A DNA stretch of 64,000 nucleotides from positions 29,219 to 93,218 of the forward strand of contig CANNZV010002560.1 in NCBI GenBank assembly GCA_947561585.1, read 5' to 3'. The translations under genes and the position numbers were made by a program. Of the stretch, positions 35,267 to 44,610 are shown piece after piece. Under the pieces are notes generated by a model, which was not told where the DNA came from, made no database searches, and worked only from the letters and a program-made list of their open reading frames with translations. How positions within the stretch are numbered: the first letter of the stretch is position 1; every line of letters starts with the position of its first letter. Source of the DNA: Caprella mutica (Eukaryota > Arthropoda > Malacostraca > Amphipoda > Caprellidae).

Positions 35267-37084
35267 ATGAGCTGGCAACGAAATATCTTACGCGTCGATT
35301 TAACCGCTGGTACCTGTAAGCAGGAACCTCTGAATATGGAATGGGCGCAGCAATACCTTGGACAGCGTGGGTTGGGTAGCAAGTATTTGTTGGAAGAAAT
35401 GGATCCTGCTGCAGATGCCTTGTCGCCGGAAAATAAACTGATTTTTGCTACCGGGCCGCTAACGGGCACGATGGCTTCTACTGGTGGGCGTTATTCGGTG
35501 ATCACCAAAGGTGCTTTAACCGGTGCTATTGCTTGTTCTAACTCTGGCGGTAAGTTTGGCGCTGAGTTGAAAATGGCAGGCTATGATCTGTTGATTGTAG
35601 AAGGTGCTTCAGAGAAGCCGGTTTATCTCTACATCGAAGATGATAAGGCTGAATTGCGGGATGCCAGTCACATCTGGGGTAAAACGGTCTGGGAAGCTGA
35701 GCCAACTTTACAAAAACAGCACCAGGACCCTCAGTTGAAAGTGGCTTCTATCGGCCAGGCTGGTGAGAGCATGTGCCGTTATGCTTGTGTGGTGAATGAT
35801 TTGCATCGGGCGGCAGGTCGCTCCGGCGTTGGTGCGGTAATGGGCTCTAAAATGCTCAAAGCTGTTGCCGTTCGCGGTACCAAGGGTGTGCGTAGTGATT
35901 CGGATATGGGTACGTTTTTCAAAACCGTCAACACGATAAATGCCAGAATGAATGACCGTGATGGCTTGTCACGTGATGGCACGCTGGCGATGGTTGATGT
36001 GACCAATAGTTTTGGTTCTTTCCCGACGCGCAATAATTTAGATGTGCAGTTTGAAGGGGCGGATAAGCTCAATCCTGAGGCTATGCAAACACCTAATGAG
36101 AATGGTCATACCAATTTGGTGACGAATGCAGCTTGTTTTGGTTGTACGATTGGTTGTGGCAGAGTTTGTAAAATTGACCCCACCCATTTTTCTGTGAAAG
36201 ATCGCCCGGAATACCATCGTGCTTCTGGTGGTCTGGAATATGAGACAGCTTATGCTTTGGGTGCCGCCTGTGGCGTGGATGATATTGATGCCGCTACCTT
36301 TGCGGGTTTCTTGTGTAATGAGTACGGTATGGATCCGATTTCGTTGGGTGGTTCTATTGCTGCTGCGATGGAATTGTACGAGACGGGTGTTATTACTCAG
36401 GAAGAGACGGGTGGCATTGAGCTGAACTTTGGCTCTGCCAAAGCGTTGTGTGAAATCTCTGAGTTGGCGGGTAAAGGGGAGGGCTTTGGTCGTGATGTGG
36501 CTATGGGTTCAAAACTCCTTACCGAGAAATATGGTCGTCCGGAGTTGTCAATGGCGGTTAAGGGGCAGGAATTTGCAGCTTATGATGGCCGGTCGATGCA
36601 GGGTATGGGGCTTGCTTATGCAACCAGTAACCGTGGCGCTTGTCATTTGCGTGCAGATCCTTATGGCCATGATTTCGAGACAACTGAAGTGGCCGGTAAG
36701 GCTGAGGCAGTGAAGACCAGTCAGGATTCAATTTCTTTTGTCGACTCTACGGGTTTGTGTCTGTTCCCGAGCGGTAGTGGTTGGTCGAATGCTGATTATG
36801 TTGAGCTGGTTAATGCGGCTTGCGATGGTGACTGGGATGAAGCCAAAATGTTTGTGGTCGGTGAGCGTATTTGGAACCTGGAGCGTCAGTTTAATTTACA
36901 GGCCGGTTTAACCAAGGCAGATGATACTTTGCCTAAGCGTATTCTTGAAGAGCCAGCGCCGTCGGGTATTGGTAAAGGCCTGGTTAGTAAGTTGGGTGAA
37001 ATGCTGCCGGAATATTACCAGTTGCGTGGTTGGGATGAGGAGGGTGTGCCTACCGACGAAACTCTTCAGCGTCTTGGGCTGTAA
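35267..37084 (+). CDS. Tungsten-type aldehyde:ferredoxin oxidoreductase family protein
   Basis: A 605-residue AOR-family enzyme. These proteins use a tungsten (or molybdenum) bis-pterin cofactor and one [4Fe-4S] cluster to oxidise aldehydes or reduce acids. The cluster ligands are visible as C290-x2-C293-x3-C297 in CFGCTIGCGRVC, plus Cys498 in GLCLFPSG. The N-terminal domain has ATGPLTGTMASTGGRY, typical of the cofactor fold. No ferredoxin or other redox subunit adjoins it; the next gene, 15 bases on, is MoaD-like, suggesting dedicated cofactor assembly. The actual substrate is unknown. ~TGAGGAC precedes the ATG. Confidence 0.9.
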   Translation: MSWQRNILRVDLTAGTCKQEPLNMEWAQQYLGQRGLGSKYLLEEMDPAADALSPENKLIFATGPLTGTMASTGGRYSVITKGALTGAIACSNSGGKFGAELKMAGYDLLIVEGASEKPVYLYIEDDKAELRDASHIWGKTVWEAEPTLQKQHQDPQLKVASIGQAGESMCRYACVVNDLHRAAGRSGVGAVMGSKMLKAVAVRGTKGVRSDSDMGTFFKTVNTINARMNDRDGLSRDGTLAMVDVTNSFGSFPTRNNLDVQFEGADKLNPEAMQTPNENGHTNLVTNAACFGCTIGCGRVCKIDPTHFSVKDRPEYHRASGGLEYETAYALGAACGVDDIDAATFAGFLCNEYGMDPISLGGSIAAAMELYETGVITQEETGGIELNFGSAKALCEISELAGKGEGFGRDVAMGSKLLTEKYGRPELSMAVKGQEFAAYDGRSMQGMGLAYATSNRGACHLRADPYGHDFETTEVAGKAEAVKTSQDSISFVDSTGLCLFPSGSGWSNADYVELVNAACDGDWDEAKMFVVGERIWNLERQFNLQAGLTKADDTLPKRILEEPAPSGIGKGLVSKLGEMLPEYYQLRGWDEEGVPTDETLQRLGL

Positions 37085-37099
37085 GGCGGAATTTTATAG

Positions 37100-37351
37100 G
37101 TGAAAATTTCTCTGAAAATGTTTGGTGACCTGCGGCAGTATTTGCCCGCAGGCAGCCAATTTAATCGTTGTGAGTTGGAAATAGCTGATCGATCAACGCC
37201 ACAACAGGTTCTGGGGCGCATTACTTTGCCGGAAGTGAAGACTTATTTGCTGATGGTGAATGGTGATTTAGTGCGAGAGGATGACTATTCAACGACTGTG
37301 TTGAAAAATGGTGATGAAGTAGTTTTATTTCCACCGATTAAGGGTGGCTAG
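37100..37351 (+). CDS. MoaD/ThiS-like sulfur carrier
   Basis: An 83-residue ubiquitin-fold protein starting at GTG and ending in the diagnostic Gly-Gly (FPPIKGG), the site adenylated and thiocarboxylated for sulfur transfer into molybdopterin. It lies 15 bases after the AOR gene in an apparent two-gene operon. Such AOR-linked MoaD homologues are thought to serve the tungstopterin cofactor; that is inference. No moaE or moeB is nearby. Confidence 0.88.
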   Translation: MKISLKMFGDLRQYLPAGSQFNRCELEIADRSTPQQVLGRITLPEVKTYLLMVNGDLVREDDYSTTVLKNGDEVVLFPPIKGG

Positions 37352-37370
37352 TTTGGACTCCTGTTAGTAC

Positions 37371-37620
37371 AAGATACCTGCTCAAGGCAGCTTTCAGGAC
37401 ATGGTTATCCGAGGAGGAGGAGTGGACGACCATGATTGACATTTATCAAATGCAAACACTGAAAGTTGTTCTGCCTGAGCAGCTGTAAAGCTATTTAAGT
37501 ACGTGTTTGATGCCTTGCTAGCCATCTGTACTGTGTATCTTATGCTTGTAGATTAATGATTTTCTTATGTAGCAACAAGCGAGTAATACTTTACTCAATG
37601 GTTAGTTTATCTGACCTGAA
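37371..37620 (+). repeat. Structured tandem element, copy 1
   Basis: About 250 bp repeated at 37714 with mostly transition differences. Predicted fold: outer stem CTGCTCAAGGCAG/CTGCCTGAGCAG (37378-37390 with 37471-37482) extended by CTTTCAG/CTGAAAG (37391-37397 with 37459-37465); an inner hairpin CATGGTTATCC/GGACGACCATG whose loop is GAGGAGGAGGAGT; and a downstream hairpin GAGTAA/TTACTC near 37581. A T-rich run GGGGTTTTTTT lies just after it at ~37625. Confidence 0.85.
37432..37488 (+). CDS. Small ORF encoding an 18-residue peptide, copy 1
   Basis: ATG to TAA encodes MIDIYQMQTLKVVLPEQL. GAGGAGGAGGAG ends nine bases before the ATG, an ideal ribosome-binding site. The 57 bases are identical to copy 2 at 37774-37830 although the flanks differ at roughly one base in ten, consistent with selection on the peptide or the RNA fold. 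The peptide is not membrane-spanning and matches no family I recognise (it lacks the Glu-x3-Tyr of PqqA). It may be a real micro-protein, a leader peptide, or a coincidence inside a structured RNA. Confidence 0.4.
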   Translation: MIDIYQMQTLKVVLPEQL

Positions 37621-37713
37621 CGATGGGGTTTTTTTGTTCAATAGTTTGGCGATTTTTAGCGTTGACTGATTGCGGTTGTGATGACTTTATAGGGTGTTTG
37701 TTGAGCTGGAAAT

Positions 37714-37965
37714 AAGATACCTGCTCAGGCAGCTTTCAGGTCATGGTCATCCGAGGAGGAGGAGTGGATGGCCATGATTGACATTTATCAAATGCAAACA
37801 CTGAAAGTTGTTCTGCCTGAGCAGCTGTAAAACTATTTGAGTACATGTTTGATGCCTTGTTGGCCATCTGTACTGTGTATCTTATGTTTGTAGGTTAGGG
37901 CTTTTCTTATGGTGTAACAAGCGAGTAAAACTTTACTAACCGGTTAGTTTTGCTTACCTGATTGA
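37714..37965 (+). repeat. Structured tandem element, copy 2
   Basis: Second copy, same fold with a perfect outer stem CTGCTCAGGCAG (37721-37732) with CTGCCTGAGCAG (37813-37824), and inner hairpin CATGGTCATCC/GGATGGCCATG (one G-T wobble) around GAGGAGGAGGAGT. Compared with copy 1 the inner-stem changes keep or improve pairing (T-A to T-G, T-G to C-G, A-C to A-T), which is covariation-like support for an RNA structure. Confidence 0.85.
37774..37830 (+). CDS. Small ORF encoding an 18-residue peptide, copy 2
   Basis: Identical to copy 1 at DNA and peptide level (MIDIYQMQTLKVVLPEQL). An extra in-frame ATG at 37768 would add two residues but sits too close to the GAGGAG site; the ATG at 37774 has the nine-base spacing shared with copy 1. 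The 3' end of the ORF forms one strand of the outer stem, so translation and folding would be mutually exclusive. Confidence 0.4.
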   Translation: MIDIYQMQTLKVVLPEQL

Positions 37966-38136
37966 GATGGTGTCTTAGTTGAGGAGTCGACAGCCCTTGG
38001 TTTGGTCTCTATCCGAATTTATCGGTGCTTGTCCTGTTCGAATCGGTATCAATATTAGTGCGGGGCTGAGTCGCGTTAGATGACGAGGGCAAATTAAGCT
38101 AAGATAGTCGGAATACCTCATAACAAGGAAGTCACC

Positions 38137-40194
38137 ATGCCTATTGCCCCTCGTGCAACGAAACGTCCTCATACCCACATAGAGCATGGTGTCAGTCGTG
38201 ATGATCCTTATCATTGGTTGCGTGATGATGATCGTAAAGATCCTGATGTTATTGCCTATCTTGAGCAGGAGAACGCTTATACCGAAGAAGCCTTAAAGCC
38301 GACGTTGAAGCTGCAGGAAACGCTTTACGAGGAAATGGTTGCACGTTTGAAACAGGATGAAAATTCTGTGCCGTATTTTAAGCGTGGTTATTGGTACCAA
38401 AGTCGCTTTACGGAAGGTCAGGAATATCCACGTATGGTGCGTTACCTTGAGACTCTGGAGGCGGATGAAGAGTTGATGCTGGATGCCAATAAGCGTGCTG
38501 AAGGGTTTGAGTTTTACTCATTAGGTAGTGGTGCGGTAAGTCCTGATGCGACCAAGCTGGCTTTTTCTGAAGATACAGTCGGGCGGCGTGAATATATCCT
38601 TTATGTGAAGGATCTGGTAAGTGGGGAGTTACTGGATGAGCGTATTGAGATGGTTTCCTCCGTCGAGTGGGCAAATGATAGCAATACCCTGTATTACGTC
38701 AAAAAACATCCCACTACTTTGCTGCCTTATCAGGTTTATCGCCATACGCTCGGAAATGACCCGTCTCAGGATGAGTTGATTTATGAAGAGGCCGACGATA
38801 CCTTTTATACCTACTTGTATCATACGTCTTCAGAGCAGTACATAGTCATTGGTTTGTCGGCCACGGTGACGAGTGAAATGCACCTGCTGGATGCTAATCA
38901 GTCAGATGCATCGCCGAACTTATTTCTTGGGCGCAAAAGGCATCATGAATATGATGTTGATCATCTTAACGGGCGCTTTTTTATGCGCAGCAATCGTGAG
39001 CAAAAGAATTTCGCTTTTTATTCTATAGCGGAGGAGCAGGATGCCAGTCTGTCGCCATGGACAATAGAGTTTGCCGGAAGTGAAGAGGTGTATTTCGAGG
39101 GTGCGGAATTGTTCGATGAGTTTTTGGTATTGGGTACACGCACTAATGGCCTGACTCAGATACCGTACCGACGCTGGGAGGATGATGAGTTAAGTGAAAT
39201 CATTTTTGACGATCCGACTTATACAGTTTGGCACGGTCATAATCCTAATCCGGATACGACTAAGCTTCGTTATGGCTATACCAGTATGACCACGCCAACG
39301 ACTCAATATGAAATCGATTTGGCGACCGGTGAGCGGGTAATTCTTAAGCAGCAGGAGGTTGTCGGTGATTTCGCGCCGGATAATTATGCCAGTGAGCGGG
39401 TGTGGGTTTCGGTGCGTGATGGAGTGAAAGTGCCGGTTTCCCTGGTCTATAGCAAAGCGAAGTTTAAGTGTGATGGCACGAATCCGCTGTTAGTTTATGG
39501 TTATGGTTCTTATGGTCATAGTATGGATCCGTATTTTAGTTTGGCTAATCTCAGTCTTTTGGATCGTGGCATGGTGTATGCCATTGCTCATGTTCGTGGT
39601 GGTGAAGAGCTGGGGCGTGATTGGTATGACACCGGAAAGTTATTACATAAGAAAAACAGTTTTAATGATTTCGAAGATGTGACTCGAGCGCTACTGGAGC
39701 AGGGTTATGGCGATAAAAAGAACTGTTTTGCGATGGGGGGGAGTGCTGGCGGTTTGCTGATGGGGGTAGTGGTCAATCAGGCAGCTGATTTATACAAGGG
39801 TATAATTGCCGCAGTGCCGTTTGTTGATGTAATCAGTACCATGCTGGATGACTCGATTCCACTCACGACCGGTGAGTATGACGAGTGGGGTAATCCGAAT
39901 GAGAAGGAATACTTCGATTATATTCTGTCCTATAGCCCTTATGACCAGGTTAAGGCGCAAGATTACCCGCACATGTTAGTGACCACAGGGCTGCATGATT
40001 CGCAGGTGCAATACTGGGAGCCTGCTAAGTGGGTCGCAAAACTGCGGGATGTGAAAACGGATGATAATTTACTGATGTTGAAGACGGATTTGGATGCCGG
40101 ACATGGCGGTAAATCCGGGCGGTTTAAACAATATCAGGATACGGCCCTGGATTATGGGTTTTTGTTATGGCTGGCGAATGCAGAAGAAGTTTGA
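38137..40194 (+). CDS. ptrB: S9A oligopeptidase (protease II/prolyl oligopeptidase family)
   Basis: A 685-residue cytoplasmic serine peptidase cleaving short peptides, usually after basic residues in the oligopeptidase B branch. An N-terminal beta-propeller region (about 1-410) precedes an alpha/beta hydrolase domain with nucleophile Ser536 in GGSAGGLLMG, RGGEELGRDWYDTGK, and the catalytic His in DAGHGGKSGR near residue 650. Length and motifs favour oligopeptidase B over prolyl oligopeptidase. AAGGAAG precedes the ATG. Confidence 0.88.
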   Translation: MPIAPRATKRPHTHIEHGVSRDDPYHWLRDDDRKDPDVIAYLEQENAYTEEALKPTLKLQETLYEEMVARLKQDENSVPYFKRGYWYQSRFTEGQEYPRMVRYLETLEADEELMLDANKRAEGFEFYSLGSGAVSPDATKLAFSEDTVGRREYILYVKDLVSGELLDERIEMVSSVEWANDSNTLYYVKKHPTTLLPYQVYRHTLGNDPSQDELIYEEADDTFYTYLYHTSSEQYIVIGLSATVTSEMHLLDANQSDASPNLFLGRKRHHEYDVDHLNGRFFMRSNREQKNFAFYSIAEEQDASLSPWTIEFAGSEEVYFEGAELFDEFLVLGTRTNGLTQIPYRRWEDDELSEIIFDDPTYTVWHGHNPNPDTTKLRYGYTSMTTPTTQYEIDLATGERVILKQQEVVGDFAPDNYASERVWVSVRDGVKVPVSLVYSKAKFKCDGTNPLLVYGYGSYGHSMDPYFSLANLSLLDRGMVYAIAHVRGGEELGRDWYDTGKLLHKKNSFNDFEDVTRALLEQGYGDKKNCFAMGGSAGGLLMGVVVNQAADLYKGIIAAVPFVDVISTMLDDSIPLTTGEYDEWGNPNEKEYFDYILSYSPYDQVKAQDYPHMLVTTGLHDSQVQYWEPAKWVAKLRDVKTDDNLLMLKTDLDAGHGGKSGRFKQYQDTALDYGFLLWLANAEEV

Positions 40195-40266
40195 GTACCA
40201 ACCCGCCCCATACTACAATACGCGGTCTTCTTAATTCAGCGCTTAGGCGTTAAGGTCAGTAATATC

Positions 40267-42177
40267 ATGCAGTACCCACAATCCTATGATGTCATTGTCA
40301 TCGGTGGTGGCCACGCCGGCACTGAAGCTGCGTTGGCCTCTGCACGTATGGGGCAGCGTACTTTATTGCTGACCCATAATATCGAAACGATTGGTCAGAT
40401 GAGCTGTAATCCCGCTATTGGTGGTATTGGTAAAGGTCATTTGGTAAAAGAAATTGATGCGCTGGGCGGAGCAATGGCGCATGCTGCCGATCTTGGAGGC
40501 ATCCAGTTTCGCATCCTCAATGCCCGTAAAGGCCCTGCGGTAAGAGCAACGCGTGCTCAGGCTGATCGTTCGCGTTATAAAGCAGCCATTCGTAGCATAG
40601 TTGAGGCTCAGGAAAATCTTGATGTCTTTCAGCAGTCTGCGGATGACTTGGTTGTTGAGGGTGACCGGGTAACCGGCGTGCGCACGCAAATGGGATTGAA
40701 TTTCTCTGCTGCGACAGTTGTGCTGACGACGGGTACCTTTCTGGGTGGAAAGATTCATATCGGTTTAGAAAATCATAGTGCTGGTCGTGCGGGTGATCCG
40801 CCGTCTATTGCGCTGGCGGATCGTTTGCGTGAATTGCCTCTGCGGGTTGATCGCCTAAAGACCGGTACGCCGGCACGGATAGATGCGCGCAGTGTTGATT
40901 TTAGCCAATTATCTGAACAGCCTGGTGATGAGCCTTTACCTGTATTTTCATTTCTGGGTAAGCGTGAGGATCATCCGCGCCAGGTATCTTGTCACATTAC
41001 TTATACCAATGAACGTACCCATGAAATTATTCATGCCGGGTTAGATCGTTCACCTTTGTATACAGGTGTTATTGATGGGGTAGGGCCACGTTATTGTCCG
41101 TCTATTGAAGATAAGATTGTGCGCTTTGCTGATAAGGATCGACACCAGATTTTTGTGGAGCCGGAAGGGTTGGATACCTATGAATTGTATCCGAATGGTA
41201 TTTCTACCAGCCTGCCGTTTGATGTGCAGTATGCCTTTGTTCGCTCGATTGAGGGCTTTGAAAATGCGCACATTACACGTCCTGGCTATGCGATTGAATA
41301 TGATTTCTTTGATCCGCGTGATCTGAAACCTACTTTGGAAACGAAGGTGATTCAGGGCTTATTTTTTGCCGGGCAAATCAATGGCACCACGGGTTATGAA
41401 GAAGCGGGTGCACAAGGTTTGCTGGCGGGTATGAATGCAGCGCTGCAGGTGCAGGGTAAAGAAGGTTGGTGGCCACGGCGTGATCAGGCTTACCTGGGCG
41501 TGTTGGTAGATGATCTGATCACTAATGGTACGCAGGAACCCTACCGGATGTTTACCAGTCGTGCTGAGCACCGCCTTCTGCTACGGGAAGATAATGCAGA
41601 CTTGCGTCTCACTGAACTGGGGCATGAATTTGGTTTGGTTGATGATGATCGCTGGCGGCGATTCAGTGAGAAGCGTGAAGCTGTTGAGCGGGAGCAGCAG
41701 CGTTTGCATGAAACCTTTCTTCATCCCTCTACGATCAGTGATGAAGACAATCAGCGTGTGTTTGGTGATAAATTGAGTCGGGAGTATCGCTTGTCTGAGC
41801 TCTTACGACGCCCGCAAGTAACTTATGAGGGTTTGATGAGTTTGGAGCCTGCGGCAGTTGATGTGCAGTTGGATGAAAAGGTGATGGAGCAGGTCGAAAT
41901 CCAGTGCAAGTATGCTGGTTATATCGAGCGGCAGCATTTGGAAATTGCAAAACAGCGCCGCCATGAAGAATCTCTTTTGCCGGATTGGCTGGATTATACG
42001 GATGTGCAGGGTTTGTCGAATGAAGTGCGTCAGAAGTTACAGGATCAGCGTCCGACTACTATTGGGCAGGCTTCGCGGATGCCGGGCATGACACCTGCGG
42101 CGATATCGCTGTTGTTGGTGTATTTGAAAAAACATTCGATGCGTAGTGATTCATCTTCACTGCGTGCCAGCGCTTAA
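40267..42177 (+). CDS. mnmG: tRNA uridine-5-carboxymethylaminomethyl modification enzyme
   Basis: A 636-residue FAD-dependent enzyme that, with MnmE, forms cmnm5U34 in tRNAs. The FAD-binding [21 protein letters not shown] is at the N-terminus, with [16 protein letters not shown] and [18 protein letters not shown] segments and the family motif [12 protein letters not shown] near residue 377. rsmG starts immediately after its stop, and parA-parB follow, a conserved order near many chromosomal origins. mnmE is not in the window. Confidence 0.97.
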   Translation: MQYPQSYDVIVIGGGHAGTEAALASARMGQRTLLLTHNIETIGQMSCNPAIGGIGKGHLVKEIDALGGAMAHAADLGGIQFRILNARKGPAVRATRAQADRSRYKAAIRSIVEAQENLDVFQQSADDLVVEGDRVTGVRTQMGLNFSAATVVLTTGTFLGGKIHIGLENHSAGRAGDPPSIALADRLRELPLRVDRLKTGTPARIDARSVDFSQLSEQPGDEPLPVFSFLGKREDHPRQVSCHITYTNERTHEIIHAGLDRSPLYTGVIDGVGPRYCPSIEDKIVRFADKDRHQIFVEPEGLDTYELYPNGISTSLPFDVQYAFVRSIEGFENAHITRPGYAIEYDFFDPRDLKPTLETKVIQGLFFAGQINGTTGYEEAGAQGLLAGMNAALQVQGKEGWWPRRDQAYLGVLVDDLITNGTQEPYRMFTSRAEHRLLLREDNADLRLTELGHEFGLVDDDRWRRFSEKREAVEREQQRLHETFLHPSTISDEDNQRVFGDKLSREYRLSELLRRPQVTYEGLMSLEPAAVDVQLDEKVMEQVEIQCKYAGYIERQHLEIAKQRRHEESLLPDWLDYTDVQGLSNEVRQKLQDQRPTTIGQASRMPGMTPAAISLLLVYLKKHSMRSDSSSLRASA

Positions 42178-42798
42178 ATGGCTATGGAGTGGGGGAGTGG
42201 TCTGGAGCGACTCAACTGTGAGTTGAGTTCGGTGCAATTGGATAAATTACAGGCTTATCTACAGCTCCTGCAACGCTGGAATAAGGTCTATAATTTAACG
42301 GCGGTGCGTAATCCTGAGCAAATGCTGCCGTTACATATCTGGGACAGTCTGAGTGTTGCGATGCTTGTTCGTGGTGAGACTTGCCTGGATGTGGGGAGCG
42401 GGGCAGGTTTGCCTGGCATTCCCTTGGCGATTTTGTATCCTGAGCGGGCTTTTACTTTGTTGGATACCAACGGTAAAAAAACCCGGTTTATCCAGCAGGC
42501 AATATCAGAGCTGGGTTTGGCTAATGTGAGTGTTGTGCAGCAAAGGGTCGAGCAATGGCAGCCGGAATATAAGTTTTCAGCAATTATAAGCCGGGCCTTT
42601 GCCTCACTGAATGATTTTGTTACTGTAAGCGCCGCTCACCTTCAGGACGACGGTGTGTTGTATGCAATGAAAGGGCGTTACCCTGAGCAGGAAATTGTCG
42701 AACTGCCTTTGGGATGGGAAGTTGTTAAAGTGCATGACCTGGATGTCCCGGGTCTTGATGCTGAGCGTCATTTACTAGAATTGATGCGTACTGCCTGA
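42178..42798 (+). CDS. rsmG: 16S rRNA (guanine527-N7)-methyltransferase
   Basis: A 206-residue SAM-dependent methyltransferase. WNKVYNLTAVR and LHIWDSLSV are the N-terminal family motifs; CLDVGSGAGLPGIPLAI is the SAM-binding motif I near residue 68. It starts at the base after the mnmG stop and is followed 21 bases later by parA. Confidence 0.95.
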   Translation: MAMEWGSGLERLNCELSSVQLDKLQAYLQLLQRWNKVYNLTAVRNPEQMLPLHIWDSLSVAMLVRGETCLDVGSGAGLPGIPLAILYPERAFTLLDTNGKKTRFIQQAISELGLANVSVVQQRVEQWQPEYKFSAIISRAFASLNDFVTVSAAHLQDDGVLYAMKGRYPEQEIVELPLGWEVVKVHDLDVPGLDAERHLLELMRTA

Positions 42799-42819
42799 CG
42801 GGCTGCGCCAGGGATTTTC

Positions 42820-43611
42820 ATGAGCAAAGTCATAGCGATAGCCAACCAAAAAGGAGGCGTTGGCAAAACCACTACTACGGTTAATCTGGTGGCTTCCTTG
42901 TCTGCTATGCGTCGGAAAATACTAATGATCGATATGGATCCCCAGGGTAATGCAACCACAGGTCTTGGTATCGATAAGCACAATCAGAATCCATCTTTAA
43001 ATGATGTGTTGCTGGGTAAGGTACATGCCAGTGAGATTTTACGTAAAGTACCTGAAACGCTGATTTCTATATTGCCAGGTACGCCAGACCTTACTGTGGC
43101 AGAGGTGGAGCTTATGCAGATGGATCGGCGTGAGTACCGTTTGCGTGATGCGATCCAGCCTTTGCTCAGTGATTATGACTTTATTTTGATAGATTGCCCG
43201 CCGTCGTTGAATACGTTGACGGTTAATTCTCTGGTGGCGGCCAATGGGGTGATCATCCCTATGCAGTGTGAATACTATGCGCTGGAAGGTTTGACTGCCT
43301 TGATTAATACTATTGATGAAATTTCCTCGACTGCGAATCCCAGGCTCAGAATTATGGGGCTGATTCGCACCATGTTTGATCCACGCAGTAATTTGGCGCG
43401 GGATGTGTCGGAACAACTGCAATCGTTTTTCAAAGATAAACTGTATACTACATCCATTCCGCGCAATATCAGATTGGCGGAAGCGCCGAGCCATGGATTG
43501 CCGGTATTATCCTACGATAAAAATTCGCGGGGTGCTTTAGCCTATCTGGCGTTAGCAGCGGAAGTGCTACGTAAGGACGGTAGTGCAGAGCTTGGAGAAG
43601 TTGCATGGTAA
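42820..43611 (+). CDS. parA: Chromosome partitioning ATPase ParA/Soj
   Basis: A 263-residue deviant Walker A ATPase: ANQKGGVGKTTTTVNL at residues 8-23, DMDPQGNATTGLG, and the Walker B-like ILIDCPPSLNTLT. It moves origin regions by binding DNA non-specifically in its ATP state. It overlaps parB by seven bases, indicating coupled translation. Confidence 0.96.
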   Translation: MSKVIAIANQKGGVGKTTTTVNLVASLSAMRRKILMIDMDPQGNATTGLGIDKHNQNPSLNDVLLGKVHASEILRKVPETLISILPGTPDLTVAEVELMQMDRREYRLRDAIQPLLSDYDFILIDCPPSLNTLTVNSLVAANGVIIPMQCEYYALEGLTALINTIDEISSTANPRLRIMGLIRTMFDPRSNLARDVSEQLQSFFKDKLYTTSIPRNIRLAEAPSHGLPVLSYDKNSRGALAYLALAAEVLRKDGSAELGEVAW

Positions 43612-44459
43612 AAAAACCGGGACTGGGACGTGGATTGGATGTGCTGCTAAGTTCTGCACGTGAAGCTGCCACGCAATCAGACGAAGCGTTGTTGAAAAAG
43701 TTACCTGTAGAGAAAATTATTCCGGGTGCTTATCAACCCAGAACAAACTTTGATCCTGAGCTATTACAGGAACTCGCTGATTCCATTAAATCACAAGGTA
43801 TGGTGCAGCCCGTTGTTGTACGTCGCCTGAGTGGTGGTGGCTATGAGTTAATTGCCGGTGAACGGCGTTGGCGTGCAGCCCAGATCGCAGGTATGCATGA
43901 AGTGCCTGCTGTAATCCGTGAAATACCGGATCAGGCTGCGGCTGCGATGTCGCTGATTGAAAATATTCAACGTGAAAACCTGAATGCGCTGGAAGAGGCG
44001 ACGGGTTTGCGGCGTTTAATTGATGAATTTGGCCTGACGCATCAGCAAACAGCAGAGGCTGTAGGGCGATCACGGGCTGCTGTAACTAATTTATTGCGTT
44101 TGTTGGAGCTGACACCTGAAGTTAAGAAAATGCTTGAGGATAAAAAGTTGGAGATGGGGCATGCCCGTTCCCTGCTGGCTTTATCCAAAGAGAGTGTTCA
44201 GATTCAGGCGGCAGAGAAGGTAGTGCAACGGCGTATGTCAGTGCGTGAGACTGAGCGGCTGGTAAAAGGTTTGTTGGAAGGTTTGCCTAAAAAGTCACTG
44301 CCTGCTGTTGCGCCGGATGTGCAGCGGCTTGAAAGAAAGTTGGCTGAACAGCTGGGAGCTAAAGTAGCTATTCGATACAATCAGCGTGGTAAAGGCCGGA
44401 TGGTGATTGAATATAATAGCCTCGATGAGCTTGATGGTATTTTGAATCATATTCAGTAA
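43605..44459 (+). CDS. parB: Chromosome partitioning protein ParB/Spo0J
   Basis: A 284-residue CTPase and parS-binding protein. Signature segments: GLGRGLDVLL at the N-terminus, PGAYQPRTNFD, the arginine-rich GERRWRAAQIAG (CTP/nucleotide site), ENIQRENLNALEEA and the helix-turn-helix TAEAVGRSRAAVTNLLRLL. No parS-like 16-bp palindrome was noticed in this window. Unlike many relatives, ATP synthase genes do not follow; rpsT does. Confidence 0.95.
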   Translation: MVKKPGLGRGLDVLLSSAREAATQSDEALLKKLPVEKIIPGAYQPRTNFDPELLQELADSIKSQGMVQPVVVRRLSGGGYELIAGERRWRAAQIAGMHEVPAVIREIPDQAAAAMSLIENIQRENLNALEEATGLRRLIDEFGLTHQQTAEAVGRSRAAVTNLLRLLELTPEVKKMLEDKKLEMGHARSLLALSKESVQIQAAEKVVQRRMSVRETERLVKGLLEGLPKKSLPAVAPDVQRLERKLAEQLGAKVAIRYNQRGKGRMVIEYNSLDELDGILNHIQ

Positions 44460-44610
44460 AGTAGATTGGGCTGTATGGAAACAACTGGTGATTAGCGTTT
44501 CCACACCCTTGTTACATTTTTTAATTTAAGGTGCGGAATAGGTTGAAGGTGTAGATGATTATCTGCATAATACGCGCCTTAGTTTCAGATCAGTTTTGCG
44601 GAGAAGACCC

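Larger units (their letters stand above)
37352..38136. other. 785-bp intergenic region dominated by a tandem duplication
   Basis: Contains two copies (37371-~37620 and 37714-~37965, period 343 bp) of the structured element described separately. The ~90 bases between the copies (37621-37713) and the last ~170 bases before 38137 look unique. No long ORF is convincing; AAGGAAG before 38137 is the ribosome-binding site of the peptidase. Confidence 0.8.

Noticed and set aside
37432..37488. PqqA or similar redox-cofactor precursor peptide
   Set aside because: The Glu-x3-Tyr core is absent and no radical-SAM maturation gene is nearby.
37371..37965. Molybdenum or tungsten cofactor riboswitch
   Set aside because: The element is downstream of the AOR-MoaD genes, is duplicated, and I do not recognise the Moco/Tuco consensus in it.
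37352..38136. Chromosomal origin next to mnmG
   Set aside because: No cluster of DnaA boxes (TTATNCACA) or AT-rich 13-mers was seen, and dnaA is not nearby.
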